Origin: Mesorhizobium qingshengii
Lineage (GTDB): Bacteria > Pseudomonadota > Alphaproteobacteria > Rhizobiales > Rhizobiaceae
DNA length: 64,000 nucleotides
Direction: 5' to 3'
Assembly (NCBI RefSeq): GCF_027563465.1
Contig: NZ_JAPFQA010000005.1
Location: 124,001-188,000, forward strand
Both the position numbers and the translations under genes were made by a program. Below are positions 1 through 8,301 of the stretch, in pieces. Position 1 is the stretch's first letter, and the number at the start of each line of letters is the position of its first letter. Below the pieces are notes generated by a model that did not search any database, had not been told where the DNA came from, and saw only the letters and a list, made by a program, of their open reading frames with translations.

Positions 1-2
1 TG

Positions 3-431
3 GCGAAAATCGCCGGCTACCCTGTCGAGATCATCGATCCGCGCACGGCCTTCGCCACGCCCGAGCGCTTTCCCGATATCGCCTTGCACGCCGAATGGCC
101 GGAGGATGTGCTGAAGCGCCAGCCGTTCGACAGTTACACGGCGCTTGCCGCCGTCACCCATGATCCGAAGATCGACGATTTCGCGCTGAAGGCGGCGCTC
201 GACGCCAACTGTTTCTATGTCGGGGCGCTTGGCAGCCGCAAGACGCACGCCAAGCGCGTCGAACGCCTGCTGGCACTGGGCGCGACCGCTGACCAGATCG
301 CCCGTATTCACGCCCCCATCGGGCTCGACATTGGTGCCGCCAGCCCGGCCGAGATCGCTGTCGCCGTTCTCGCCCAGACCATCCATGCCTTCCGCTCGCG
401 CGGCCTCGACGTCAAGGGCGCGGCGGCGTGA
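3..431 (+). CDS. XdhC/CoxI family protein, C-terminal part (5' end outside window)
   Basis: The frame is open from the first bases, so the start lies before the window; 142 residues are visible. They match the C-terminal Rossmann-like domain of XdhC/CoxI proteins, which hold or sulfurate the molybdenum cofactor before insertion into xanthine dehydrogenase/CO dehydrogenase-type enzymes. Typical segments are VTHDPKIDD and YVGALGSRKTHAKR near the middle and the LDIGAASPAEIAVAVLA stretch near the end. The stop overlaps the GTG start of the next gene by 4 bp, so the two are probably translationally coupled. Family assignment is firm; the target enzyme is not visible here. Confidence 0.9.
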   Translation, partial: AKIAGYPVEIIDPRTAFATPERFPDIALHAEWPEDVLKRQPFDSYTALAAVTHDPKIDDFALKAALDANCFYVGALGSRKTHAKRVERLLALGATADQIARIHAPIGLDIGAASPAEIAVAVLAQTIHAFRSRGLDVKGAAA

Positions 432-2038
432 AATTCGGCCCGATTCCGATCGAGGCGGCTGAAGGGGCGGTGCTGGCCCATGCCACCACCGCCGGAGAAA
501 GGCGCTTCCGCAAGGCGCACCGCCTGAGCGCGAATGATTTGTCGGAGCTGAAAGCCGCCGGGATCACCGAAGTCGTCGCGGCCGTGCTTGCCCCCGATGA
601 TCTCGGTGAGGATGCGGCAGCTGAAAAGATCGCCGCCAGCATGCGCCATCGCAATGTCGAGGCAAAGCCTGCGGCCACCGGCCGGGTCAACCTCCATGCC
701 GAAGCGGCCGGCATCTTCACCGTCGACGCGGCGATGATCGACGCCATCAACGCCGTCGACCCGACCATCACCATAGCAACGCTTGCTCGGCATGCGCCGG
801 TCGAAAAAGGCCAGATGGTCGCGACTGTGAAGATCATTCCCTTCGCCGTCGGCTCTGCCCTGGTCGATGCGGTCATGAAAATCTGTGCCGGCGGTGAGAT
901 CTTTGCCGTCAACGCCTACCAACCAGTGCGCGTCGGCGTCATCCAGACGGTGCTGCCGGGGATCAAGCCGAGCGTGCTCGACAAGACGCTTCGCGTTACC
1001 GAAGCGCGGCTGGCGCGCTCCGGCGGCAGGCTGACGGCGGAGCGCCGCACGCCGCATGAGATCGCGCCGGTGGCGGAGGCCGCGGCCTCGCTGGCGCGCG
1101 ACAACGACTTGGTGGTGATTTTCGGCGCCTCGGCGATGAGCGATTTTTCCGACGTCGTTCCGGCGGCGATCGAAAGGGCGGGTGGTACTGTTATCCGCGC
1201 GGGCATGCCGGTCGATCCCGGCAATCTGCTGGTGCTCGGCACGCTTGGTGGCAAGCGCGTCATCGGTGCGCCCGGTTGCGCCCGCAGCCCGAAGGAGAAC
1301 GGCTTCGACTGGGTGCTTGACCGGTTGGTCGCCGGCCTCGACGTCACCGCGAGCGACATCGCCGGCATGGGGGTAGGCGGGTTGTTGATGGAAATCCCGA
1401 CGCGGCCGCAGCCGCGCGAACCGCTGCCGCCCAAAAGCCAGCTCAAGGTCGGGATCGTGCTTCTGGCGGCGGGGCGGTCGAGCCGCATGGGCGGGCCGAA
1501 CAAGCTGCTGGCGCTGTTCGACGGCAAGCCGCTGGTGCGCCGCACCGCCGAGCGCGCACTCGGCTCGAAGGCTTCGGGCACGATTGTCGTCACCGGCCAT
1601 CAGCGCGAGCGGGTGCGCGCGGCGCTGGCGGGGCTGGATGTGACCATCGCCGACAATCCCGATTTTGCCGACGGCCTGTCCACCTCGCTGAAAGCCGGCA
1701 TTGCCTATCTGCCAGAAGACTCCGCCGGCGTGATGATCGTTCTCGGTGACATGCCGGGTGTCTCGTCTGATGACCTCGACAGGTTGGTCGATGCGTTCCG
1801 CAAGGCCGGAGGCAATTCGGTGGTCCGCGCCTCGCACCAGGGCAAGCGCGGCAACCCGGTGCTGTTGCCACGCTCGCTGTTTCCGGCGATCGCCCATCTC
1901 GAAGGTGATACCGGCGCGCGGCATCTGGTCGAGGCCGAGGGGCTCGATGTCATCGATGTCGAGATCGGCGAAGCGGCGTCCGTCGACGTCGATACCCGCG
2001 AAGCGCTCGAAGGTGCCGGCGGCGTGCTGCAGGATTGA
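428..2038 (+). CDS. Molybdopterin-binding / MobA-like nucleotidyltransferase fusion protein
   Basis: A 536-residue two-domain protein. Residues about 1-330 form a molybdopterin-binding (MoCF-type) region, with a central VGVIQTVLPG strand and a GAPGCARSPKENGFDW segment. From about residue 343 it has a MobA/MocA-type nucleotidyltransferase domain with the nucleotide-binding LLAAGRSSRMGGPNK motif, VTGHQRE, and LGDMPGVS carrying the metal-binding Asp. Such fusions probably convert molybdopterin to its cytosine dinucleotide form for hydroxylase-family enzymes, which fits the XdhC gene directly upstream (4-bp overlap, GTG start). The specific nucleotide (CTP) is inferred from family and context. 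Confidence 0.88.
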   Translation: MKFGPIPIEAAEGAVLAHATTAGERRFRKAHRLSANDLSELKAAGITEVVAAVLAPDDLGEDAAAEKIAASMRHRNVEAKPAATGRVNLHAEAAGIFTVDAAMIDAINAVDPTITIATLARHAPVEKGQMVATVKIIPFAVGSALVDAVMKICAGGEIFAVNAYQPVRVGVIQTVLPGIKPSVLDKTLRVTEARLARSGGRLTAERRTPHEIAPVAEAAASLARDNDLVVIFGASAMSDFSDVVPAAIERAGGTVIRAGMPVDPGNLLVLGTLGGKRVIGAPGCARSPKENGFDWVLDRLVAGLDVTASDIAGMGVGGLLMEIPTRPQPREPLPPKSQLKVGIVLLAAGRSSRMGGPNKLLALFDGKPLVRRTAERALGSKASGTIVVTGHQRERVRAALAGLDVTIADNPDFADGLSTSLKAGIAYLPEDSAGVMIVLGDMPGVSSDDLDRLVDAFRKAGGNSVVRASHQGKRGNPVLLPRSLFPAIAHLEGDTGARHLVEAEGLDVIDVEIGEAASVDVDTREALEGAGGVLQD

Positions 2039-2059
2039 CAAACCCAAGCCGAATTACGC

Positions 2060-2962
2060 ATGCCTGCTGGCATGTCTTTCCGTTTCCGATTTTTCTGTGT
2101 CCTTGCAACCGCGGCAGCATTGCTGTCGTCGGCCGCCCAAAGTCAGACGCTGTCGCTGAAACCCTTCAAGGACGATCTCTTCGCGTATCCGGCCACGCTC
2201 TCGTCCGACACCAACGGCGCCTACACGGTCATCGACTATCGCGAGATGCGCGACATCAACCAGCGCGACGAGGTGCCCGAGCGCCGCGTGCGCCCTCAAT
2301 ACACCGACACCGGCGTGCGCAAGGTGCAGCAGGATCTGCTGCTGAAGACCGATGCCGGCGATGTCAGACATATTGCCGTCGGCAAGATCGAGGGTGCCGG
2401 CATCATCGTGCTTTATCTGCATGGGCAGGGTGGCAGCCGCAAGCAAGGCGTCGACGACTTCACCTTCGGCGGCAATTTCAACCGCCTCAAGAACCTGATG
2501 GCCGAAAATGGCGGCCTCTATCTGTCACCTGACTTTCCGGATTTCGGCGATACGGGCGCCGCACAGGTCGCGGCGCTGATCGATCACTATGCCGAACAGT
2601 CGCCAGCCGCGAAAATCTTCGTCGCCTGCGGCTCGATGGGCGGCGCGCTGTGCTGGAAGCTCGCCGCCCGCAAGGACACCGGTGGCCGTCTCAACGGCTT
2701 GCTGCTGCTCGGCTCGCTATGGGACGAGAGTTTTTTCGCCAGTCCCGCCTTCAAGCGCCGCGTACCGGTGTTCTTCGGCCAGGGTAGCCATGACGTGGTT
2801 TTTCCCGTGGCAACCCAGGAAGCATTCTTTCGCTCGATACTGGCCAAAACAAAGAGCTACCCGACCCGCTTCGTCCGCTTCGAGACGGGCACGCACGGCA
2901 CGCCGATCCGCATGACCGACTGGCGCGGCACATTGAACTGGATGCTGTCGAAGGCGCCCTGA
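2060..2962 (+). CDS. Secreted alpha/beta hydrolase
   Basis: 300 residues. The N-terminus has a hydrophobic signal peptide (FFCVLATAAALLSSAAQS), so the product is probably periplasmic. An alpha/beta hydrolase fold is indicated by YLHGQGG (oxyanion region), the nucleophile elbow ACGSMGGA with Ser near residue 190, an Asp in SHDVVFP near 243 and a His in GTHGTP near 278. The substrate is unknown. It is 21 bp downstream of the molybdopterin gene and convergent with the next gene. The annotated ATG gives MPAGM; the Met five residues later is an alternative. Confidence 0.8.
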   Translation: MPAGMSFRFRFFCVLATAAALLSSAAQSQTLSLKPFKDDLFAYPATLSSDTNGAYTVIDYREMRDINQRDEVPERRVRPQYTDTGVRKVQQDLLLKTDAGDVRHIAVGKIEGAGIIVLYLHGQGGSRKQGVDDFTFGGNFNRLKNLMAENGGLYLSPDFPDFGDTGAAQVAALIDHYAEQSPAAKIFVACGSMGGALCWKLAARKDTGGRLNGLLLLGSLWDESFFASPAFKRRVPVFFGQGSHDVVFPVATQEAFFRSILAKTKSYPTRFVRFETGTHGTPIRMTDWRGTLNWMLSKAP

Positions 2963-2975
2963 CCAACGCTGCCCG

Positions 2976-2994
2976 GAAGGCCCGTCCGGCCTTC
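2976..2994. terminator. Hairpin between convergent genes
   Basis: GAAGGCC, 5-nt loop, GGCCTTC: a perfect 7-bp stem between two convergent genes, overlapping the stop codon of the minus-strand gene. It has no U-tract, so it may be a weak bidirectional terminator or only an mRNA 3'-end structure. Confidence 0.4.
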
Positions 2995-4045
2995 AGGGCG
3001 CGGTGTTGTAGTCGACGACCGTCTGGGGGTTCTCCTCGCCGTCATAGGATGCGTCGACATCGTACTGAACCAGCGAAAAATCGCCGTTGCGGAACAGATA
3101 GGTGCCCGATGACGAGGCATCTCCGACGCCGCGCCATTTGTTGAAGGTGGTGATCGTGTGGGCATCCTGGTCATAGTCCGAATTGGTCGCCCAGCCAGTC
3201 GTCTGGAAGCCGATGACATGCATGGATTCGACCTTGCCTTCGCTGTCGTTGTTCACGTAGCGGATATCCATCTCCGGTTCGGTGAACTGCAACTGCCTTA
3301 CGCCAGATACATCGTCGCCTATGTAGTAGATGGAGTTTTCATTGTAGGCGGCGGCCGAACAGGAGAAATGGAAAAGCCGCGTTTCCCTTTCGGGCGCGCT
3401 GGCAGCCGCATCCTTGTCCTTGTACTTGATCGAAAAAACATCCGGCGCATTGGCGAGAAGGTTCTTGTCGCACTGGCCACCATAGGTCGCCAGAAAGGCC
3501 TTCCTGGCCTGCTCCAGTGCCGCGTCCTTCTTCGGTGGCGGCGGCCCGTCGCCACAGCTTGATGGCAGGGCTTCCTCGAAATCGGCAGTGGAGGGTTTCA
3601 GCGCACCTTTTTCGATGTGGATCGGATCGAACGGCGGTGCCGCCTGGATCTGCGCATTCACCTGGCGCAGCGTATAGCAACCGGCAAAGATCTTTTCGCC
3701 GCCGGTCTTGTCGGTGGCACGGATGGCGACAGGCACGTTGTAGAAGATACTGCCGGCCGCACCTTCGTCGGAGACGCTGCCGGTCTCGACCTCGACCTTG
3801 TCGGTGCCGTCATAGCCCTTGACGAAACTGTCGAAATCCTTCGCCGGCTTCGTATCGCCGAAATAACCCCAGGCGCGAGCGAATTCGTGCCGGTTGATGG
3901 CGCTGTAGAGCGAGCGGATGACCGCGTCGGCGCTCGATCGATCGTCGACATAGGGTGCTTCGGGAGTATCGTCGGCGGCCAGTGCCGTCTGGCCGGTCGG
4001 GGCAAGGGAGAGAAAGGCAGTCGCTGCGAATAGGGCGCGTCTCAT
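2993..4045 (-). CDS. Exported protein with a DUF1176-like C-terminal region
   Basis: 350 residues beginning with a signal peptide (ALFAATAFLSLAPTGQTALA). The N-terminal part (about 30-150) resembles a generic NTF2-like fold (VIRSLYSAINRHEFARAWGYF). The C-terminal half has one Cys in the FHFSCSAAAYNE segment, then THTITTFNKWRG-like and SSGTYLFRNGDFSLVQYDV segments that recall DUF1176. It is probably periplasmic with no known function. It is convergent with the hydrolase upstream in coordinate order. The DUF1176 assignment is by eye only. Confidence 0.7.
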   Translation of the reverse strand: MRRALFAATAFLSLAPTGQTALAADDTPEAPYVDDRSSADAVIRSLYSAINRHEFARAWGYFGDTKPAKDFDSFVKGYDGTDKVEVETGSVSDEGAAGSIFYNVPVAIRATDKTGGEKIFAGCYTLRQVNAQIQAAPPFDPIHIEKGALKPSTADFEEALPSSCGDGPPPPKKDAALEQARKAFLATYGGQCDKNLLANAPDVFSIKYKDKDAAASAPERETRLFHFSCSAAAYNENSIYYIGDDVSGVRQLQFTEPEMDIRYVNNDSEGKVESMHVIGFQTTGWATNSDYDQDAHTITTFNKWRGVGDASSSGTYLFRNGDFSLVQYDVDASYDGEENPQTVVDYNTAP

Positions 4046-4184
4046 CGGGAATCTCCGCTCGATGGGGAGATTCTACTATGGCGATTGCGGCAGCGTGGTG
4101 ACGCTGTGTCAGGGCGCTTGAAGAATCGTGCACGAAGGCGCTAGGTCCTGTCCTCCGGCGTTCCGGCCGGATGGGAGATTTGAC

Positions 4185-4691
4185 GTGACGATATCGATGT
4201 ACGAGGCCTCCGTGCCCGTGTTTTCGGCAAGACTGAAAGCGCTTTCCAGCGTGCTGGCGGCAGCCGAGCAGAATGCGCTTGACCGCAAGATCGACCCACA
4301 GGTGTTTCTGACGGCGCGGCTCGCGCCCGACATGTTCGCCCTGACCAGGCAGGTGCAGATCGCCACCGACCATGCCAAGGGGGCACCGTCGCGGTTGGCT
4401 GGCCGCGAAGTGCCGAAATACGAGGACAATGAAGCGAGCTTCGCCGATCTGGAGGCGAGGATCGCCAAGACGGTCGCGCATCTGGCGACTTTTTCGGCCG
4501 CCGACATCGACGGCTCCGATAACAAAGTGATCGAGCTGAAGCTTGGCGGACGCGAAACCTCGATGGCTGGCATGCAGTATCTGCTGCATCTGGCCATGCC
4601 CAACTTCTATTTCCACCTCACCACCGCTTACGACATCCTTCGCCACAATGGCGTACCGCTGGGCAAGGCCACATTCCTGGGCACGCGCTGA
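4185..4691 (+). CDS. DUF1993 family protein
   Basis: 168 residues from the GTG at 4185, which has GGGAGA about 8 bp upstream; a longer frame to 4128 lacks a ribosome site. The sequence starts VTISMYEASVPVFSARL and contains ARLAPDMFALTRQVQ and the ending LLHLAMPNFYFHLTTAYDILRHNGVPLGK, which match DUF1993, a helical DinB-like family of unknown function. It is probably cytoplasmic and monocistronic. Confidence 0.85.
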   Translation: MTISMYEASVPVFSARLKALSSVLAAAEQNALDRKIDPQVFLTARLAPDMFALTRQVQIATDHAKGAPSRLAGREVPKYEDNEASFADLEARIAKTVAHLATFSAADIDGSDNKVIELKLGGRETSMAGMQYLLHLAMPNFYFHLTTAYDILRHNGVPLGKATFLGTR

Positions 4692-4745
4692 CGATTGCGG
4701 GCCGTCGAGGTTTCCCGGCTGTTGCCGGGAAACCCTGGCAAGCGT

Positions 4746-4910
4746 CTAGCGAATGGACATTTCGCGTGCGATGCGCGGAAAATCGGCGGGTTTGATGCCG
4801 ATGTCGGCACGGTCCGCATTGCTCGTCGAATGAAGCAACGCGAGTGCCGTTCTATACCTAAGATGTTCCTGCGGGCGCGGCCGGGCGAACATTTCAGTGA
4901 AGAAACCCAT
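4746..4910 (-). CDS. Small DUF1127-like protein (54 aa)
   Basis: A 54-codon gene. An AGGAGC ribosome site lies 5-10 bp before the ATG. The product begins MGFFTEMFARPRPQEHLRYR and continues with ALALLHSTSNADRADIGIK and PADFPRIAREM. This has the DUF1127 pattern (R-Y-R-x-L-x-x-L, then DIGI-x-x-x-D-x-P-R-x-A-R), common in rhizobia as 45-60-residue proteins; some members act in RNA turnover or phosphate and carbon responses. The usual Leu-Asp-Asp-R-x-L core is degraded to STSNADR. The function here is unknown. Confidence 0.7.
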   Translation of the reverse strand: MGFFTEMFARPRPQEHLRYRTALALLHSTSNADRADIGIKPADFPRIAREMSIR

Positions 4911-5257
4911 GATTCAGGCTCCTGATTGGTCCTCCACGACTACCAATATAGGTGAATCGTGACAATTGTGCAGTGCAGCATTTGCATGCCTGCCATGTGC
5001 TGGTGATTTTTTTGGCCGTATTTGCGCGGCCGGGTGAAACTTTTGCCCGGCGCGGACCGTATCGTTGAACGCTGGCACATGGCCGGCTTTTCCTCGCCAC
5101 TCCTGGCGAATTCCGGACTGCATGAAAATGCAGTCCGGCTTTTTGTTCAAGTGTTCAAGGATGGCAGCTGCCCGAGAAGCGGTCTGGGGAACGGCTAAAT
5201 TCATCAAGATCGATGGCATGCATTTTTAACGAGCCGGTTCTATGCTCTGAAGCCTGC
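4911..5257. other. Intergenic region with an orphan terminator
   Basis: About 350 bp between the DUF1127-like gene and the J-like gene. No convincing protein gene is seen. It holds a strong plus-strand intrinsic terminator at 5113-5145 with no plus-strand gene directly upstream, and a weaker GGCCG...CGGCC stem-loop around 5013-5030. A non-coding transcript is the simplest explanation. Confidence 0.5.
5113..5145 (+). terminator. Strong rho-independent terminator without an upstream gene
   Basis: CCGGACTGCA, loop TGAAAA, TGCAGTCCGG, followed by CTTTTTG: a perfect 10-bp GC-rich stem plus T-tract on the plus strand. The nearest plus-strand gene ends 420 bp upstream with a minus-strand gene in between, so this probably ends a small RNA that starts in the preceding 100-200 bp. 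Confidence 0.8.
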
Positions 5258-5782
5258 ATGGTCGGGCAAGGGGAGGCTGACATCGTTACCAGCGCCAAGC
5301 GGGATTTCGCTTCTTTGCTCGACGACCTCTTCGTCGCCTCCGACAAGAGCGACGAGGGCGACGAGGCCGGCGCTCGTCCGTCCATCCCGTTCGACTATCT
5401 CTCCGTTGCCGACGAGCTCCATTCCGGCCGCATCAAGGTTTCGGGCAGCGGCTTTACCACCGAGTATCGCGAGGCTGGTGCTGATCTGGCGACCGAATTC
5501 GCCGCTTTGCTCGACCACGCCAAGCTGGCTCTCGCAGGCGAAGAGCCAAAGCCTGAGGAGAAATTGCCGCCGATCGATCCGGAATCGATCGCCGTCGAAC
5601 TCGGCCTTGATCAGCCGAAACAGGTCGCCGATTTTGGCCGCATGCGCCGCAGCTTTGCCTTCGCCAACCACCCTGATCGTGTCGCTCCGCATCTGCGCCA
5701 GCGCGCCATGATCCGGATGCAGGTGGCCAACATGCTGATCGACGAGGCCAAGCGCCGCGCGCTGGCTGGCGCTCGCCGCTAA
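5258..5782 (+). CDS. J-domain-like (HPD-containing) protein
   Basis: 174 residues from ATG 5258 (ATG 5213 is also in frame). The first two thirds are acidic and unassigned. The C-terminus reads FGRMRRSFAFANHPDRVAPH then MQVANMLIDEAKRR, which resembles helix II, the HPD tripeptide and helix III of DnaJ J-domains. It may therefore stimulate an Hsp70, but helix I and the Gly/Phe region are not obvious. An excellent ribosome site (AAGGGGAGG at 5268-5276) lies inside the frame with no ATG/GTG/TTG after it at normal spacing, so the true start is uncertain. Confidence 0.65.
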   Translation: MVGQGEADIVTSAKRDFASLLDDLFVASDKSDEGDEAGARPSIPFDYLSVADELHSGRIKVSGSGFTTEYREAGADLATEFAALLDHAKLALAGEEPKPEEKLPPIDPESIAVELGLDQPKQVADFGRMRRSFAFANHPDRVAPHLRQRAMIRMQVANMLIDEAKRRALAGARR

Positions 5783-5901
5783 ACACCTCCGGTTCACGCA
5801 AAAGTCGGCCCGCCAAGGCTTGGAGAGCGCCTCTGCTTTCCCTATAGATGCGAATTCCTCCCCGCGCAGCCGCGCCAGCTTTCCCTCCGGAGCAGAATTC
5901 C

Positions 5902-6969
5902 ATGCACAAACGCCGTCTCGGTCGGACCGATCTTCTTGTTACCCAGATCTGCCTGGGTTCGATGACCTGGGGCCAGCAGAACACCGAGGCCGAGGGCCAC
6001 GCCCAGATGGATCTGGCCTTTTCGCGCGGCGTCAACTTCATCGACACCGCCGAACTCTACCCGATCCCGCCCAAGGCGGAGACGCAAGGGCGAACGGAAA
6101 GGATCATCGGCAGCTGGATGAAGGCCAAGGGCAATCGCGACAAGGTGATCCTTGCCTCCAAGGTCGTCGGCCGCACGGCCAACAGTTGGTTTCGCGGCGA
6201 CAGGCCGTCGCAATTGGTGCGCGCCGATATTCTTGACGCCATCGACAAATCGCTGGCCAAGCTCGGCACGGACTATCTGGACCTCTACCAGATCCACTGG
6301 CCGGAACGGGACATACCCTGGGGCGCCAATCCGACGCGCGTCGGGGCGGTGGCTCGGCGCGCCGATGCCGACGGCGCCCCGACCAACGAAACGCCGATCG
6401 CCGAGACGCTTGCCGTCTTCGATGAATTGGTGAGGGCGGGAAAAATCCGTCATTTCGGCCTGTCGAACGAAAGTTCTTGGGGCGTGATGCGGTTCCTTGC
6501 CGAGGCCGACAAAGGGATCGGTCCCCGCGTCGCGTCGATCCAGAACGCCTACAATCTCGTCAATCGTACCTTCGAGGTGAATCTTGCCGAAGTCTGCGAG
6601 CGCGAGCAGGTGTCGTTGCTCGCCTACTCGCCGCTGGCGCAAGGCTATCTGACCGGCAAATACGACCATGGCGCGCGCCCGCAGGGCTCGCGTTCGCAGC
6701 TGTTCAACCGCGGCCAGCGCTACGAGACGCCAAATGCCGCCGAAGCGCTGCTCGAATACAATGAACTGGCGCGCTCATTTGGCCTGGAGCCGGCGCTGTT
6801 CGCCAATGCCTATGTGTCGAGCCGGCCCTTCGTCACGTCGAACATTGTCGGGGCCACGTCGGTTGCACAACTGGACATGGCGCTGTCCTCGGTGGACGTC
6901 GCCTGGACCGAAGAGATGCAGAAGGCGGTGGATGCCATTCACCAGCGGGTAGGCAATCCCTGTCCCTGA
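5902..6969 (+). CDS. tas: Tas-like aldo/keto reductase
   Basis: 355 residues from ATG 5902, with GGAG 9 bp upstream. It closely follows E. coli Tas: LGSMTWGQQNTEAE, FIDTAELYPIPPKAETQGRTE (Asp and Tyr of the AKR tetrad), an ILASKV segment with the catalytic Lys, and LDLYQIHWPER with the His. The C-terminus has the NADPH-binding-type segment IVGATSVAQLDMALSS. It is a cytoplasmic NADPH-dependent carbonyl reductase of unknown natural substrate. It is followed after 45 bp by a PLP enzyme on the same strand. Confidence 0.9.
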   Translation: MHKRRLGRTDLLVTQICLGSMTWGQQNTEAEGHAQMDLAFSRGVNFIDTAELYPIPPKAETQGRTERIIGSWMKAKGNRDKVILASKVVGRTANSWFRGDRPSQLVRADILDAIDKSLAKLGTDYLDLYQIHWPERDIPWGANPTRVGAVARRADADGAPTNETPIAETLAVFDELVRAGKIRHFGLSNESSWGVMRFLAEADKGIGPRVASIQNAYNLVNRTFEVNLAEVCEREQVSLLAYSPLAQGYLTGKYDHGARPQGSRSQLFNRGQRYETPNAAEALLEYNELARSFGLEPALFANAYVSSRPFVTSNIVGATSVAQLDMALSSVDVAWTEEMQKAVDAIHQRVGNPCP

Positions 6970-7014
6970 TCGGACCAGAGTGCAGAATTGACGAGGAATA
7001 ACAAAGGGGTGGAG

Positions 7015-8286
7015 ATGATGGTGGACTTTCCTATCGAGGCAGTGCGTGGAAAGTTTCCCGCTCTCTCCCTGAACGATAAGGGGCGGCGACGCATCTATCT
7101 CGACAATCCCGCCGGCACGCAGGTGCCACAGGCGGTGGCCGATGCGGTGTCGCGTTGTCTGCTCACCACCAATGCCAATCTCGGCGGCTATTTCGAAACG
7201 ACGATCGCCGCTCAAGCGGTCGTCGACGAGGCGCACCAGGCGATGGCCGATTTCCTCGGCGCGGCGAGCCCCGAGGAAATCATCATCGGCGCCAACATGA
7301 CGACGCTGACCTACCATATGTCGCGCACGCTCGGCCGGACGATGAAGCCGGGCGACGAGATCATCCTCACTCGCATGGACCATGAGGGCAATGTGTCGCC
7401 CTGGCTGCAACTGGCCGAGGACCTTGGTCTCGTCGTGCGCTGGCTGCCGTTCGACGAAAAGAGCTGGCAGGTCGAGGAGGCGGCGCTGGCCAGGCTGCTG
7501 TCGCAGAAGACGCGGCTGGTCGCTTTGAATTATGCCAGCAACCTGACCGGCTCGATTAACCGGGTCAGGTCGCTGACTGCCATCGCAAAACAAGCCGGCG
7601 CCCTGGTCTATGTCGACGCCGTGCAGTTCGCGCCGCATGGCCTGATCGATGTGCAGGACCTCGGCTGCGATTTCCTGATCTGCTCGGCCTACAAATTCTT
7701 CGGTCCGCACATGGGCATTTTGTGGGGCCGGCGTGACGTCATCGATGATCTGAAACCCTACAAATGCCGCTGCTCGTCGAATGGCCTGCCCGAGCGTTTC
7801 GAACTCGGAACACCGCAGATCGAACTGATGGCCGGCCTCACGGCCGCGGTCGACTATTTTGCCGAGCTGGGCGCGGCGGCAGGCGAGAGGGGATCGCGAA
7901 GGCAGAAGATTGCCAACGCGTTCGCAGTATCGATCGCCTACGAGAACCCGCTGGCGCAACAGCTGATCAATGGCCTGTCGGATATTTCAGGCCTGTCCAT
8001 CCATGGCATCACCGATCCGAAGCGGGTCAGTGATCGCGTGCCGACGGTTTCCTTCACCGTCGACGGCATCGTGCCGGAAACGATCGTTCGGCAGATGAAC
8101 GCCGAGAACATCTTCCTGTGGTCCGGCCACAACTACGCCTGGGAAATCGTCCACCAGCTCGGCATCCCGGCCGAACAGGGCGTCGTGCGCATCGGCATCG
8201 CCCATTACAACACGGCGGCTGAGATCGGCGAGACACTGGAGAGCGTGCATCGGGTCATCGCCATGCTCAGGCAGCAGCGTTCCTGA
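7015..8286 (+). CDS. Cysteine desulfurase-like class V aminotransferase
   Basis: 423 residues from ATG 7015 (GGGGTGGAG immediately upstream; ATG 7018 has slightly better spacing; a TTG at 6988 is possible). It contains YLDNPAGTQVP at the start, ANMTTLTYHMSR, VDAVQFAPHG and SAYKFFGPHMG, whose Lys near residue 227 should bind PLP. The pattern matches the cysteine desulfurase-like subfamily (VC1184/TIGR01976 type). No conserved catalytic Cys loop is evident near the C-terminus, so desulfurase activity is not assured; it may act on another amino-acid or amine substrate. Confidence 0.85.
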   Translation: MMVDFPIEAVRGKFPALSLNDKGRRRIYLDNPAGTQVPQAVADAVSRCLLTTNANLGGYFETTIAAQAVVDEAHQAMADFLGAASPEEIIIGANMTTLTYHMSRTLGRTMKPGDEIILTRMDHEGNVSPWLQLAEDLGLVVRWLPFDEKSWQVEEAALARLLSQKTRLVALNYASNLTGSINRVRSLTAIAKQAGALVYVDAVQFAPHGLIDVQDLGCDFLICSAYKFFGPHMGILWGRRDVIDDLKPYKCRCSSNGLPERFELGTPQIELMAGLTAAVDYFAELGAAAGERGSRRQKIANAFAVSIAYENPLAQQLINGLSDISGLSIHGITDPKRVSDRVPTVSFTVDGIVPETIVRQMNAENIFLWSGHNYAWEIVHQLGIPAEQGVVRIGIAHYNTAAEIGETLESVHRVIAMLRQQRS

Positions 8287-8301
8287 GGCCAGCCTGGATC
8301 T

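Noticed and set aside
308..2047. 579-codon minus-strand frame opposite the molybdopterin/MobA fusion gene
   Set aside because: Antisense artefact; composition typical of high-GC shadows.
4695..4925. Plus-strand 76-codon frame
   Set aside because: Opposite the better supported DUF1127-like gene and without a ribosome site.
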